DNA of 64,000 nt from Desmonostoc vinosum HA7617-LM4 (GCA_019359515.1 JAHHHC010000007.1:1-64000); one strand, 5' to 3'; shown: positions 35,805 to 47,592, numbered from the stretch's first letter. The notes: generated from the letters alone by a model not told the origin. Translations and numbers: made by a program.

Positions 35805-38800
35805 ATGAGTCATACCCATGTCAAAACCATTTTAATTCTGGCAGCAAATCCGACAAATAGCTCAAGGCTGCGACTTGATGAAGAAGTTCGAGAAATTGAT
35901 GAAGGATTGCGACGCGCTCACAAACGAGAGGAGTTTAAATTAGAGCAAAAATGGGCAGTGCGATCGCGTGACTTCTACCGAGCTATGGTAGATTATCGGC
36001 CCCAGATAGTTCACTTCTGCGGACACGGAACTGGGCAAGATGGGATTGTTTTAGAAGATGAAACAGGACAGCTAGCATTAATCTGTGCAGACACACTGGG
36101 GAGTATGTTTAAGTTGTTTGCTACTAGAGGAGTTGATTGCGTAGTTTTAAACGCTTGTTACTCACTCATGCAAGCAGAAGCAATTAGCCAACACATCAAC
36201 TATGTGATTGGCATGAATCAGACAGTAGGGGATAAAGCAGCTATTGCTTTTGCTGTAGCGTTTTATGATGCGATCGCTGCGGGGGAAGAGGTAGAATTCG
36301 CCTATGAGCTTGGCTGTTCTCAAATGATTGCTTTTTCGGAACAGCAGATTCCGGTACTGAGAAAAAAACAGTCAATTATCCCTACAGCCTTCCAACCAGA
36401 AGTTATTCCTCCTAACCCCTACCAAGGATTGTCTGCATTTGGGGAAGAAGATGCAGCATTCTTTTTTGGACGAGAGGTGCTTGTGAATAACTTAGTGCAA
36501 GCAACTCATGCTGAGCCGTTGGTAGCAGTGATTGGCCCTTCTGGTAGTGGTAAATCTTCTGTGGTGTTTGCGGGACTAATTCCGCAATTGCGAAGTCAAG
36601 GAAGTTGGCTGATTGAATCTTTTCGTCCTGGTAATCAACCGTTTTATCAGCTGGCTTCTGCATTGGTACGTCAATTAGAACCAGAAGTTAGTGAGACTGA
36701 AAAATTGCGATCGGCAGTTGGACTAGCAGCAGATATGCAGCAGGGTAAAGTTACTTTGCTACACGTAGCGTCTCGGATTATAGAACGTAACTCAGATAAA
36801 CGTCTGCTATTGTTTGCTGATCAATTTGAAGAACTGTACACCCTTTGTCAGAAAGGAGAACAGGAAAGCTTTATTGATACGTTACTCCAAGCGATCCATC
36901 ATCAAAGGATCACGGTGGTTTTCACTTTACGCGCTGACTTTTACGGCTATGTCCTCTCTAATAGAGCTTTTCGGGATGCATTGCAGGAGTTTACACCCCA
37001 GCTAGTCAGTTCCATGAGTCGAGAGGAACTACAAGCGGCGATCGCTCTACCTGCCCAAAAGCTGGAAGTACAATTTGAGGCACAATTACAAGAGCGAATT
37101 TTGGATGATGTGGGACTTGAGCCGGGAAATTTACCACTGTTGGAATTTGCTCTTACCCGACTATGGTCAAAGCAGCAAAACCGGATATTAACTCACCAAG
37201 CATATACTGAAATTGGCGGTGTGAAACAAGCATTAGCTAATCATGCCCAGCAGATTTATCATCAACTGAGCGTCACAGAGCAAAAGCAGGCACAGCGAAT
37301 TTTTGTCCAATTAGTGCGTCCTGGGGAAGGAACGGAAGATACTCGTCGATTAGCTACCCGCAAAGAAGTTGGGGAAGAGAATTGGGTATTAATAAGTTAT
37401 TTAGCAGGATATCAAGCCCGTTTAGTTGTTACGGGACGCGATGACAACTCAAAAGAAGATACGGTAGAGGTTGTCCATGAAGCGCTGATTCGAGAATGGA
37501 TCACTCTGCGCGAGTGGATGAATGCTAATCGTCAGTTCCGCGTTTGGCAGGAACGGTTAAAAGTAGCCATGCTGGAGTGGAAAAACAGCAGTCATGATTC
37601 TGGGGCATTGTTGCGAGGTGTGCCGTTAACTGTAGCAAAAGATTGGTTGCAAAAACGCTCAGAGCAAATGACGCAACAGGAGCGAGATTTTATTGCGGCT
37701 AGCACCAGTCAACGGGATAGGGAGAAGCAAGAACGCGATCGCCAAAGGCAGATGAGAGCGATCGCCGCTTGTTGCTTCTCTGCGATTACCCTAATTTTAG
37801 CTGGGGTAGCGAGTTTTGGTTGGCGGAGTGCTGCAATCAGAGAAATTACTTCTCTGATTATTACTGCCGATGCATTGCTGAACTCAAATGAACAAAAAGC
37901 TCTCAAAACCAGTTTAAAAGCTGTTGAGAAAATGCAACATATACCTTGGGTAGATACCGATACCCGCACACAGGTAGAACTGACATTACTCAATACAGTT
38001 GACAATGTTGCCGCCCCAAACACCTTGGGAGGACACGCCAGCGCGGTTTATGGCGTCAGCTTCAGCCCGGATGGCAAAATGCTAGCCTCTGCCAGTGATG
38101 ACAACACAGTGAAACTGTGGAATACCGCCACAGGCAAAGAAATTAAAACCCTGTTTGGGCATACAAACATAATTAATGACGTCCGCTTTAGCCCAGATGG
38201 CAAAATATTGGCTTCTGCTAGTTATGAAGGCACAGTCAAACTATGGAATATCGACACAGGTCAAGTCATTAATACCTTCACCACTGGTCATGCAAACGCG
38301 GCTATGGGCATCAGCTTCAGCCCGGATGGCAAAATATTAGCTTCTGCTTACGGTGACAAGACAGTGAGACTATGGGATACCGCCACAGGTCGAGAAATTA
38401 AAATTCTCTATGGTCATACAGACTGGGTTAATAGTGTCAGCTTCAGCCCGGATGGCAAAATCCTGGCTTCTAGTGGTAATGACGGCACAGTGAGACTGTG
38501 GAATACCGACACAGGTCAAGAAATTAAAACCCTGACTGGGCATAGCAGCTGGGTTTATAGCGTCAGTTTCAGTCCAGATGGCAAAATCCTAGCTTCTGCT
38601 GGTCGTGACCGCATAGTCAAACTGTGGGATACCGCCACAGGTCAAGAAATTAAAACCCTTTCTGGTCACAGAGACTGGGTTAATAGTGTCAGCTTCAGTC
38701 GAAATGGCAAAATCCTGGCTTCTGCTAGTCGTGACAGCACAGTCAAACTGTGGGATACCGCCACAGGTCAAGAAATTAAAACCCTGACTGGTCATACAAA

Positions 38801-39869
38801 CGCGGTTTTGGACGTCAGCTTCAGTTCAAATGGCAAAATGCTGGCAACCGCAAGTTATGACAACACAGTAAAACTGTGGGATACCGCCACAGATCAAGAA
38901 ATTAAAACCCTGACTGGGCATAGAAACTGGGTTAATGACGTCAGCTTTAGCCCAGATGGCAAAATTTTGGCTTCTGCTAGTAGTGACAACACAGTGAAAC
39001 TGTGGAATACCTCTACAGGCCAAGAAAACAAAACCCTCTATGGACATAGAAATTGGGTTAGTGGCGTCAGCTTCAGCCCAGATGGCAAAATGCTAGCTTC
39101 TGCAAGTGGTGACTACACGGTAAAACTGTGGGATCTCACCACAGGTCAAGAAATTAAAACCCTGACTGTGCATAAAAACGCGGTTTATGATGTTAGCTTC
39201 AGCCCAGATGGCAAAATCCTGGCAACGGCAAGTTACGACAAAACAGTGAAGTTGTGGGATACCGCCACAGGTCAAGAAATTAAAACCCTGACTGGACATA
39301 CAAACGCGGTTAGGAACGTTAGCTTCAGCCCAGATGGCAAAATGCTCGCTTCTGCAAGTGATGACAACACGGTGAAACTGTGGAATGTTGCCACAGGTCA
39401 AGAAATTAAAACCCTGGCTGGGCATCGAAACTGGGTTTATGGCGTCAGCTTCAGCCCAGATGGCAAAATCCTGGCTTCTGCAAGTTATGACAACACAGTG
39501 AAATTGTGGGATACCGTCACAGGTCAAGAAATTAGAACCCTGTCTGAGCATAGAAGTTGGGTTGGTGGCGTCAGTTTCAGCCCGGATGGCAAAATCCTGG
39601 CTTCTGCTAGTGCTGACAACACAGTAAAACTGTGGAATGTTGCCACAGGTCAAGAAATTAAAACCCTCTCTGGGCATATGAGCAGGGTTAATGGTGTCAG
39701 CTTCAGCCCAGATGGCAAGATGCTGGCAACGGTAAGTGATGACAATATGGTGAAACTGTGGAGATGGGATTTTGATGATTTACGTAGGCAAGGGTGCGTG
39801 TTCATCCGTGAGTATTTCAAAACTAGCCCCAACGAGGCCGATGCTGAAATTATCAGTATGTGCGGTTGA
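35805..39869 (+). CDS. CHAT protease - nSTAND NTPase - 14x WD40 protein
   Basis: 1354 aa. Residues about 1-190 form a CHAT (caspase-like) domain with the catalytic pair in HFCGHG (His74) and LNACYS (Cys118). From residue 203 (NPYQGLSAFGEEDAAFFFGRE) an nSTAND1-type NTPase begins, with Walker A GPSGSGKSS (about 245) and Walker B LLLFADQFEELY. A coiled/basic stretch and one transmembrane-like helix (about 652-672, AACCFSAITLILAGVASFGW) follow, then 14 WD40 repeats (about 742-1322) that could form two seven-bladed propellers. The arrangement is sensor (WD40), switch (STAND) and effector (protease) in one chain, the logic of NLR-like conflict or regulated-death proteins. The repeats are nearly identical in DNA with a 126-bp period. 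The cognate signal and the cleaved target are unknown. Confidence 0.93.
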   Translation: MSHTHVKTILILAANPTNSSRLRLDEEVREIDEGLRRAHKREEFKLEQKWAVRSRDFYRAMVDYRPQIVHFCGHGTGQDGIVLEDETGQLALICADTLGSMFKLFATRGVDCVVLNACYSLMQAEAISQHINYVIGMNQTVGDKAAIAFAVAFYDAIAAGEEVEFAYELGCSQMIAFSEQQIPVLRKKQSIIPTAFQPEVIPPNPYQGLSAFGEEDAAFFFGREVLVNNLVQATHAEPLVAVIGPSGSGKSSVVFAGLIPQLRSQGSWLIESFRPGNQPFYQLASALVRQLEPEVSETEKLRSAVGLAADMQQGKVTLLHVASRIIERNSDKRLLLFADQFEELYTLCQKGEQESFIDTLLQAIHHQRITVVFTLRADFYGYVLSNRAFRDALQEFTPQLVSSMSREELQAAIALPAQKLEVQFEAQLQERILDDVGLEPGNLPLLEFALTRLWSKQQNRILTHQAYTEIGGVKQALANHAQQIYHQLSVTEQKQAQRIFVQLVRPGEGTEDTRRLATRKEVGEENWVLISYLAGYQARLVVTGRDDNSKEDTVEVVHEALIREWITLREWMNANRQFRVWQERLKVAMLEWKNSSHDSGALLRGVPLTVAKDWLQKRSEQMTQQERDFIAASTSQRDREKQERDRQRQMRAIAACCFSAITLILAGVASFGWRSAAIREITSLIITADALLNSNEQKALKTSLKAVEKMQHIPWVDTDTRTQVELTLLNTVDNVAAPNTLGGHASAVYGVSFSPDGKMLASASDDNTVKLWNTATGKEIKTLFGHTNIINDVRFSPDGKILASASYEGTVKLWNIDTGQVINTFTTGHANAAMGISFSPDGKILASAYGDKTVRLWDTATGREIKILYGHTDWVNSVSFSPDGKILASSGNDGTVRLWNTDTGQEIKTLTGHSSWVYSVSFSPDGKILASAGRDRIVKLWDTATGQEIKTLSGHRDWVNSVSFSRNGKILASASRDSTVKLWDTATGQEIKTLTGHTNAVLDVSFSSNGKMLATASYDNTVKLWDTATDQEIKTLTGHRNWVNDVSFSPDGKILASASSDNTVKLWNTSTGQENKTLYGHRNWVSGVSFSPDGKMLASASGDYTVKLWDLTTGQEIKTLTVHKNAVYDVSFSPDGKILATASYDKTVKLWDTATGQEIKTLTGHTNAVRNVSFSPDGKMLASASDDNTVKLWNVATGQEIKTLAGHRNWVYGVSFSPDGKILASASYDNTVKLWDTVTGQEIRTLSEHRSWVGGVSFSPDGKILASASADNTVKLWNVATGQEIKTLSGHMSRVNGVSFSPDGKMLATVSDDNMVKLWRWDFDDLRRQGCVFIREYFKTSPNEADAEIISMCG

Positions 39870-39898
39870 TAGTTTGCATCTATAAAACTCATATTTGA

Positions 39899-40085
39899 TT
39901 TCATGTCTGGCTAATCACTTATCATAAAAATTTCACCGCGTCCCCCTTCGGGTGACGCTCGCAAGCTCGCTAACGCTGCGCTAACGCAGTCGCCTGCGGA
40001 GGGAAACCCTCCTTTACTCGCTGTCTCACCGCGTCTCCCTATCTCCGCGTCAGCCCAATCATAAGTCTTTAAACGGACATGATAT
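39899..40085. mobile_element. MITE-like repeat, copy A
   Basis: About 187 bp, begins 30 bp after the CHAT-WD40 stop. The right end is CGGACATGATAT and the left end ATTTCATGTCTGG, a decayed inverted terminus. The internal sequence (TAATCACTTATCATAAAAAT, GGGTGACGCTCGCAAGCTCG, GGAGGGAAACCCTCC hairpin, AAGTCTTTAAACGG) matches copy B at 53812-53989 in the opposite orientation. It carries a roughly 10-bp extra GCTAACGCTGC unit and has no coding capacity. Confidence 0.85.
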
Positions 40086-40283
40086 GATTTCTGACTTTCC
40101 TACTCCCTGCCCACGTAAATAATTTCATGAATCAAGTCAGATTCTTTTATCAGCTTAACGATAGATCAATTACTGATATTGTTTGAAAATAATTATCAAA
40201 TTTTTTAGAGCTGATTCGTAAAGAAAATCTGAAGAGAACAGAGCCTCAGTTTACTCAGGCTATAGGCTAAATCAATAACACTT

Positions 40284-41155
40284 ATGTTCTTGTCGATGAG
40301 CCGTCTACCAGCGATTGAAAATCTGCACCGCAAGCCCTATCCAAGTGATTTAAGCGATGCCGAATGGTTAATCCTCAAGCCTCTTCTACCAAAACCCAAA
40401 GGATTTGGGCATCCTATAGAAGTAGATTTACGAGAAATTCTCAATGCGATTTTCTACGTACAACGAACTGGATGTCAATGGAAAATGTTACCTCATGACC
40501 TTCCACCGTACACAACAGTGTACGGATACTTTCAAAAATGGCAACGCAAAGGCATCTGGCAGAAAGTTCACGACCAAGTACGTCATCAACTGCGACAAGA
40601 TTTAGGGCGAGATGAACACTCTACTGTGGCGATCGCAGATTCTCAATCTGTGAAGACAACAGAAAAAAAGGAGCCAGTGCGTTGGGCGGCTTCGCCGACT
40701 TGAAGCAACTGGCGTGGGAGGTCTACGGTTTTGATGGTGGTAAAAAGGTTAAAGGGCGTAAGCGCCATATAGTTGTAGATTCTCAAGGTTTGTTGATCGG
40801 TGTTTTAGTGACCGAAGCCAATGCCTCGGAGCGTTTAGGAGCTGTAATTGTCCTAGACGAAGCTATTGAGGAATTGTCCAAATTAGAAGTTGTTTGGGTA
40901 GATCAGGGCTATTCGGGCGATAACTTTGCTCAAGCCGTTAAACAAGTTTGTGGACAACAGGTTCGAGTCGAGGTGATTCAAAGGAACTCGAAAACATTTG
41001 AGCGACTGCCGAAACGATGGATTGTAGAACGTACATTCGGCTGGCTCAATCGATTTCGGCGTTTGAGTAAGGATTATGAATTATATACAGAGTTAAGTGA
41101 AGCTATGATTTATGGTTCATTAATTCGTTTAATGATAAAACGAATGGTATCTTAA
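40284..41155 (+). pseudogene. IS5-family transposase, frame broken by a 47-bp insertion
   Basis: The N-terminal part (MSRLPAIENLHRKPYPSDLSD..., stop at 40703) holds the helix-turn-helix region and first catalytic Asp (VAIADSQSVKT). The C-terminal part, in the -1 frame, holds EVYGFDGGKKVKGRKRHIVVD, the second Asp (VWVDQGYSG) and the Glu (WIVERTFGWLNRFRRL). Removing 40674-40720 restores one frame that reads ...TTEKKEVYGFDGG..., so the break is a 47-bp insertion and not a native two-ORF design. The insertion is a palindrome-containing small repeat with arms GCCAGT/ACTGGC flanked by GGAG on both sides. An A-AAA-AAG motif at 40664-40670 could allow some -1 slippage, which would give a product with an extra 16 residues. 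Confidence 0.9.
40671..40720. repeat. Small dispersed repeat inserted in the transposase
   Basis: A 47-bp insertion between GGAG direct repeats (40670-40673 and 40717-40720). It contains GTTGGGCGGCTTCGCCGACT, with outer arms GCCAGT / ACTGGC, and resembles the very small mobile repeats known in Nostoc genomes. Confidence 0.8.
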
Positions 41156-41353
41156 GCTTTTGTTTACGAATCAGCTCTAATGCCTCTCATCTTTAGTTGT
41201 TGCAAAAACAGCAACATAAACGGATTTATCTGAATAACTTAATAAAATAACAATAAATTTTCAGCAATATCCCTGAAGACAATCGAATAATTTATCATCC
41301 CCCTTTGTAGAGTCATTCAACAATTTTTACTTTTTAACCCCGGAGTGATCTCA

Positions 41354-42319
41354 ATGACTAAAAAGCCTGTCTACAAACAACCTTTGGCTCTCTTTAGTGC
41401 TGGAATTCTGAGTACTTTGATTTTAGGTAGTTGGGTATCTGTACAAGCGCAAAAAGCACCACAACCAACTACGCCACCTAAATTCACCAAATTCCAAGAG
41501 GCAGGCCAGTTACAACTATCAGAAGTTGGTAAACCTTTCAAACCTTCGGGATTGAATCAGTCTGAAAAACCTACTGGTGATGTTAGAGGAATCCCCGATG
41601 GTATAGACGATCGCCTTCCCATGCTCAGCCGAGAATATCCTTGGTCGGCTATCGGTCGTGTGCAAGGCACAACAACGAATGCTAAAAGTTACCATTGCAC
41701 AGGTACCTTAATCGCTGACAACATAATTTTGACAAATGCCCACTGCGTCATTGACCCCCAAACCCATCAATTAAGTAAGGAAATTCTATTTTTACCAAAT
41801 GTCATCAATGGCAATGTCCAAAATAAAAGAGATGTAGCCTTAGTAGAACAAGTAATTTATGGTACAGACTTCAAGAGTGGCGGTATCACTGATCAAGTCA
41901 ATGATTGGGCACTTTTGAAAATTAATAAGCCACTAGGTCGCAAGTATGGTTATTTAGGATGGAAATCTATACCTTCCTCGACTTTGATTAAGAACAAAGA
42001 AAAATTGTTCTTTGTCGGTTACTCTGGCGATTTTCCCGATCCTAATAAAAAAGGTTATGAGTTTCTGACTGCTGGCCCTGGATGGACTGCCGGTTATCAG
42101 GCTGGGTGTAGCATTGTTCGGGAGGAGCAAGAAGTGCTGCTGCATGATTGCGATACTGCTGGTGGTTCTTCTGGTGGCCCAATTATTGGCGTCATTAATG
42201 GTCAGCCTTATATTGTTGCTCTTAACAATGCTGAACTTAAAAACCCGCGATCTCATCAAGATATTATCAACCTGGCTGTAAAAGTCTCTTTCTTGGATCG
42301 ATTAGCTGGCAGAAAGTAA
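41354..42319 (+). CDS. Secreted trypsin-like (V8/glutamyl-endopeptidase type) serine protease
   Basis: 321 aa from ATG 41354, preceded by GGAG with 8-nt spacing. An upstream in-frame GTG at 41345 is less likely. A signal peptide (KQPLALFSAGILSTLILGSWVSVQA) precedes a Pro/Gln-rich pro-region. The chymotrypsin-fold triad is visible: His in LTNAHCV, Asp in VNDWALLKI and Ser in AGGSSGGPII. Cysteines flanking the His (YHCTGTL / NAHC) may form a disulfide. It is predicted periplasmic or extracellular. It starts about 170 bp after the IS5 element and appears intact. The substrate preference is a family-level guess. Confidence 0.9.
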   Translation: MTKKPVYKQPLALFSAGILSTLILGSWVSVQAQKAPQPTTPPKFTKFQEAGQLQLSEVGKPFKPSGLNQSEKPTGDVRGIPDGIDDRLPMLSREYPWSAIGRVQGTTTNAKSYHCTGTLIADNIILTNAHCVIDPQTHQLSKEILFLPNVINGNVQNKRDVALVEQVIYGTDFKSGGITDQVNDWALLKINKPLGRKYGYLGWKSIPSSTLIKNKEKLFFVGYSGDFPDPNKKGYEFLTAGPGWTAGYQAGCSIVREEQEVLLHDCDTAGGSSGGPIIGVINGQPYIVALNNAELKNPRSHQDIINLAVKVSFLDRLAGRK

Positions 42320-42652
42320 AAGGGAATTGGGAATTGGCTTCTCCTGTCAAAGACGCTCTTGCTAGCAATTTTAATTCGGCAAATTTTGATTTCAGAGGGA
42401 GTGGCGATGTGGGAGTAGGGAGTAGGGAACCCACGCCTTAAGGCGTGGGATTGAAGTAAGGACGCATTGTGCCTCGTTGCAAGCAATCTCGGCACAAATC
42501 TTTTCCTAACAGTAATGACCCACAAAAGACAGTTTTTAATGTTTTTGTATCCCTACTCCCTACTCCCTACTCCCTGTTTTGGTAATAAACCTCAATTTTT
42601 AGAACCCCGATTAAAAAAATCGGGTTCTGACACAGTGTAAAATCTCTAGTTT
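42320..42652. other. Spacer with dispersed repeats and a perfect 20-bp palindrome
   Basis: CTTCTCCTGTCAAAGACGCT repeat at 42341-42360 and CCCTACTCCC runs near 42549-42575. A perfect palindrome CCCACGCCTTAAGGCGTGGG at 42430-42449 is followed by ATTGAAG, of the kind found at ends of IS200/IS605-like elements. No reading frame of interest. Confidence 0.65.
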
Positions 42653-42991
42653 TTATCTATTTTTATGGCTCTGCCGTCCTGCTTCGGCATGTTGTTCTCT
42701 TGTACCACCTTGAGTTCCTTTTGTTTGATTTTCTTCGTTATCAGTCTCATTATTCTCTTGGTTGCGGCCACCGGAGTGAGAGTGTTTGCCACCCTCACGT
42801 CCGATTTCTGCCATGTGTTCTCTATTCTGACTTACGGTTTCACCACCTTTACGTCCGGCTTCACGAGCTTCTTCAGATGTAAACTCATGAGCAGTACCTT
42901 TTTCATGGGCAGCATGTCCACCTTTGCTGGCAATTTCGCGCTGCTTGTCTTCATCCATTGAAGCAAAGCCACGCTTGCTTGTATTTGCCAT
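42653..42991 (-). CDS. KGG-repeat stress-induced protein (GsiB/Con-10-like)
   Basis: 112 aa, very hydrophilic and predicted disordered. KGG-type motifs repeat with about 20-residue spacing: KRGFASMDEDKQREIASKGG, FTSEEAREAGRKGG, MAEIGREGGKH, ending in an Asn/Glu-rich tail and EQHAEAGRQSHKNR. Members of this family are induced by desiccation, salt or starvation in bacteria and fungi. Here that role is inferred from family only. The start ATG at 42991 follows AAGGAG with good spacing. With the trehalose genes it suggests drought tolerance, but the two loci are unlinked. Confidence 0.88.
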   Translation of the reverse strand: MANTSKRGFASMDEDKQREIASKGGHAAHEKGTAHEFTSEEAREAGRKGGETVSQNREHMAEIGREGGKHSHSGGRNQENNETDNEENQTKGTQGGTREQHAEAGRQSHKNR

Positions 42992-43189
42992 AGTAATACT
43001 CCTTGTAACTAAATCAGTTAGTCAAGTTTCTATTGATTGACCCTCCCAATTTAGCCACCTCAATCAACTGTATTCATTGCCCTTTAGGGAGAAACGTTTT
43101 CAGCTAAGCTTTAACTTGAGATATATAACCTCAGCTTCAGAACTTGGGTAATTGCAGCTTTCCTGAAAATTTTGTAGTATTTGGGTAAA

Positions 43190-44173
43190 TTAGCTAGTGC
43201 GATCGCGCATAGTTACAGCAATATCTACAAAATCACTAAATACGCCATCAATACCCAAACCAAAAAATAGTTCATACTCTCCTTGAGGATTTCCTAAAAA
43301 ATCTCGTGGTAAAAAATAGTCTTCATTGCGGAATGTCCAAGCATGAACTAATAAACCAGCTGCATGTGCATCAGTAACTAAGGATGTTGGTGATAGTAAT
43401 TTACCAATATTGTCTTGAGGAACAATCAAATTTTTATTGATACCAATTGCTTGAGCATATCGAGCAATTTCTTTTAATTCTGATACAGTTACTAAATCTG
43501 CATAGGTGCGAACATCACCACTGACTGTAAAATCGTAAGGTTTGCCACTAATATTAAGTAATTGTACTAAAGGTAAATCAGTTGTTGTAGATAAAGCCTG
43601 TAAATTACTCACTTCAAACGATTGAATAAATACGGGTGCATTAGTTCCTTGATAACCGTTGGCGTGCAAAGTTGCTAACAGAGGTGCTTCTAAGGATAAA
43701 CCAATACTCTGAAAATAAGTCTGATGTTTAGTTTCTGGATAAATACCAATTATTCGCCCAATCTCTGCACTTTTAGACTTAACTAAATCAATGATTTCTT
43801 GCAGCGTAGGAATTTCAAATAATCCATCATAAATAATATTTTGTGGACGCAATTGAGGAATGCGTTCTTGAGCTTTAATAGTTTTGATTTCTGCTAGAGT
43901 AAAGTCTTCTGTAAACCAGCCAGTTTTGATTTCTCCATCAATTATCTTAGTAGTTTGGCGGTGAGCAAATTCTGCATGGCTGGCAACATCAGTGGTTTGA
44001 GAAATTTCATTCTCATGACGCGCGATTAATATCCCGTCTTTGGTGGTGACTAGATCTGGTTCAATATAATCAGCACCTAAAGCGATCGCAAGTTCATATG
44101 CAGCTAAAGTGTGTTCAGGACGGTAGCCGCTAGCACCTCTGTGAGCAATCACAATTGGAGATGTCACTGTCAT
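43190..44173 (-). CDS. Glycerophosphodiester phosphodiesterase
   Basis: 327 aa. It is a GDPD TIM-barrel enzyme splitting glycerophosphodiesters into sn-glycerol 3-phosphate and an alcohol. Family residues are evident: IAHRGASGYRPEHTLAAY (catalytic His, Arg), YIEPDLVTTKDGILIARHENEIS (metal-binding Glu/Asp and second His), IIGIYPETKH, and the C-terminal GIDGVFSDFVD. No signal peptide is seen, so it is likely cytosolic, unlike periplasmic GlpQ. ATG at 44173. It is divergent from the VWA gene with an 88-bp intergenic region. Phospholipid turnover or phosphate scavenging is the likely role. Confidence 0.92.
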   Translation of the reverse strand: MTVTSPIVIAHRGASGYRPEHTLAAYELAIALGADYIEPDLVTTKDGILIARHENEISQTTDVASHAEFAHRQTTKIIDGEIKTGWFTEDFTLAEIKTIKAQERIPQLRPQNIIYDGLFEIPTLQEIIDLVKSKSAEIGRIIGIYPETKHQTYFQSIGLSLEAPLLATLHANGYQGTNAPVFIQSFEVSNLQALSTTTDLPLVQLLNISGKPYDFTVSGDVRTYADLVTVSELKEIARYAQAIGINKNLIVPQDNIGKLLSPTSLVTDAHAAGLLVHAWTFRNEDYFLPRDFLGNPQGEYELFFGLGIDGVFSDFVDIAVTMRDRTS

Positions 44174-44261
44174 CTTTTAGCCATTCGTATTACTCTTTGA
44201 CACTGCTCATCTCAAAGTTAAAATAGAAGTATCAAATGCATCTTTTAATTATATCAGGCTT

Positions 44262-45326
44262 ATGTCCAGCAATAACATCGAGATTGTTTTCAGCTTTGAT
44301 ACCACAGGAAGTATGTATCCTTGCCTGACTCAGGTACGGCGTAAAATCAAAAACACTGTCACCAGATTAATAGATGAAATCCCCTTGATCAAAATTGGAA
44401 TTATTGCTCATGGTGACTACTGCGATGAAGGCTCAACTTATGTCACAAAGACATTTAACTTATCTGGTGATGTTGACGCCATTTGTGATTTTGTCCAAAA
44501 TGTAGAACCTACTGGTGGCGGCGATGCACCGGAATGCTACGAATTAGTATTACATGAATCTCAATCTCTGTCTTGGTCAAAATCTGCATCAAAATCGCTG
44601 GTTTTAATCGGTGATGATATCCCCCATCCACCAGCGCACAATCCTAAAAAGCTCAATTGGCGTAAAGAGTTAGATAAATTAACTGATGCAGAAATTACAG
44701 TTTATGGAGTTCAGGCACTCAATCGCCCCCATGCCACTCCTTTTTATCAAGAACTTGCAGAAAAATCTGGTGGATTTCATATCAACTTAGACCAATTTGC
44801 TTATATTACTGACTTGTTTTTAGCAGTTTGTTATCAGCAATCTTCTAACGAACAACTGCAAGCTTATGAACAAGAAATAATTGATCAGGGACGTATGAGT
44901 CGTGGGTTGAATAAAATATTTAACACCATGATGAAACGAGAAGGAAAATCTTATTATGAATCGACAGATTTGCGGGCAGTTTCTCCAGGGCGCTTTCAAA
45001 TTTTAGAAGTTGATCAAGATATTTCAATTAAAGCATTTGTTTTAGAAAATGCTTTGAGTTTCAAAGTTGGACGGGGGTTTTATGAATTTACTAAAACCGA
45101 AACTATCCAAGCTCAAAAAGAAATTATCCTGATGGATAGGGCAACTGGTGATTTATTTGAAGGTAGCGCGGCACGAGAAATGTTAGGTCTACCGATGGAT
45201 GCAACAATTCGGATTAAACCGAGTAACCTAGAAAAGTATGTTGTATTTGTTCAAAGTACCTCTGCTAATCGCAAACTGATTGGCAAAACCCGATTTTTAT
45301 ATGAAGTCGAAGATTGGGATCGGTAA
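44262..45326 (+). CDS. VWA-domain protein
   Basis: 354 aa. The von Willebrand A fold occupies about 1-200. The MIDAS motif at the start is DTTGSM (IVFSFDTTGSMYPCL), and the conserved GGGDAPECYELVL loop and LVLIGDDIPHPP follow. The C-terminal 150 residues (from about 200, including MSRGLNKIFNTMMKREGK and FVLENALSFKVGRGFYEFTK) have no recognised domain. No signal or membrane segment, so it is probably a cytosolic metal-dependent protein-interaction module. In many bacteria such proteins pair with MoxR-type ATPases, but none is present nearby. ATG 44262. Divergent from the GDPD gene. Confidence 0.87.
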   Translation: MSSNNIEIVFSFDTTGSMYPCLTQVRRKIKNTVTRLIDEIPLIKIGIIAHGDYCDEGSTYVTKTFNLSGDVDAICDFVQNVEPTGGGDAPECYELVLHESQSLSWSKSASKSLVLIGDDIPHPPAHNPKKLNWRKELDKLTDAEITVYGVQALNRPHATPFYQELAEKSGGFHINLDQFAYITDLFLAVCYQQSSNEQLQAYEQEIIDQGRMSRGLNKIFNTMMKREGKSYYESTDLRAVSPGRFQILEVDQDISIKAFVLENALSFKVGRGFYEFTKTETIQAQKEIILMDRATGDLFEGSAAREMLGLPMDATIRIKPSNLEKYVVFVQSTSANRKLIGKTRFLYEVEDWDR

Positions 45327-45379
45327 TTATTGAAGAAGGGAACAGGGACTGCGTATTGAATCTGAAAAAACTACACTTG

Positions 45380-47580
<2,201 letters not shown>

Positions 47581-47592
47581 TTATGTGAACTA

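Larger units (their letters stand above)
40207..41178 (+). mobile_element. IS5-family insertion sequence
   Basis: Terminal inverted repeats AGAGCTGATTCGTAAA (40207-40222) and TTTACGAATCAGCTCT (41163-41178) bound about 970 bp that hold a single DDE transposase gene. The outermost bases are TTA at left and TAA at right, consistent with a TA-rich target. The element is interrupted by a 47-bp repeat insertion inside the transposase gene. Confidence 0.9.

Noticed and set aside
38589-39904. Reverse-strand frames opposite the WD40 repeats
   Set aside because: They show the same 126-bp periodicity as the WD40 units and repetitive nonsense peptides; they are shadows of the real gene.
40664-40670. A-AAA-AAG as a programmed -1 frameshift site in the IS5 transposase
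   Set aside because: Removing the 47-bp insertion restores one continuous frame, so the frame break is due to the insertion. Slippage may still happen but is not needed to explain the layout.
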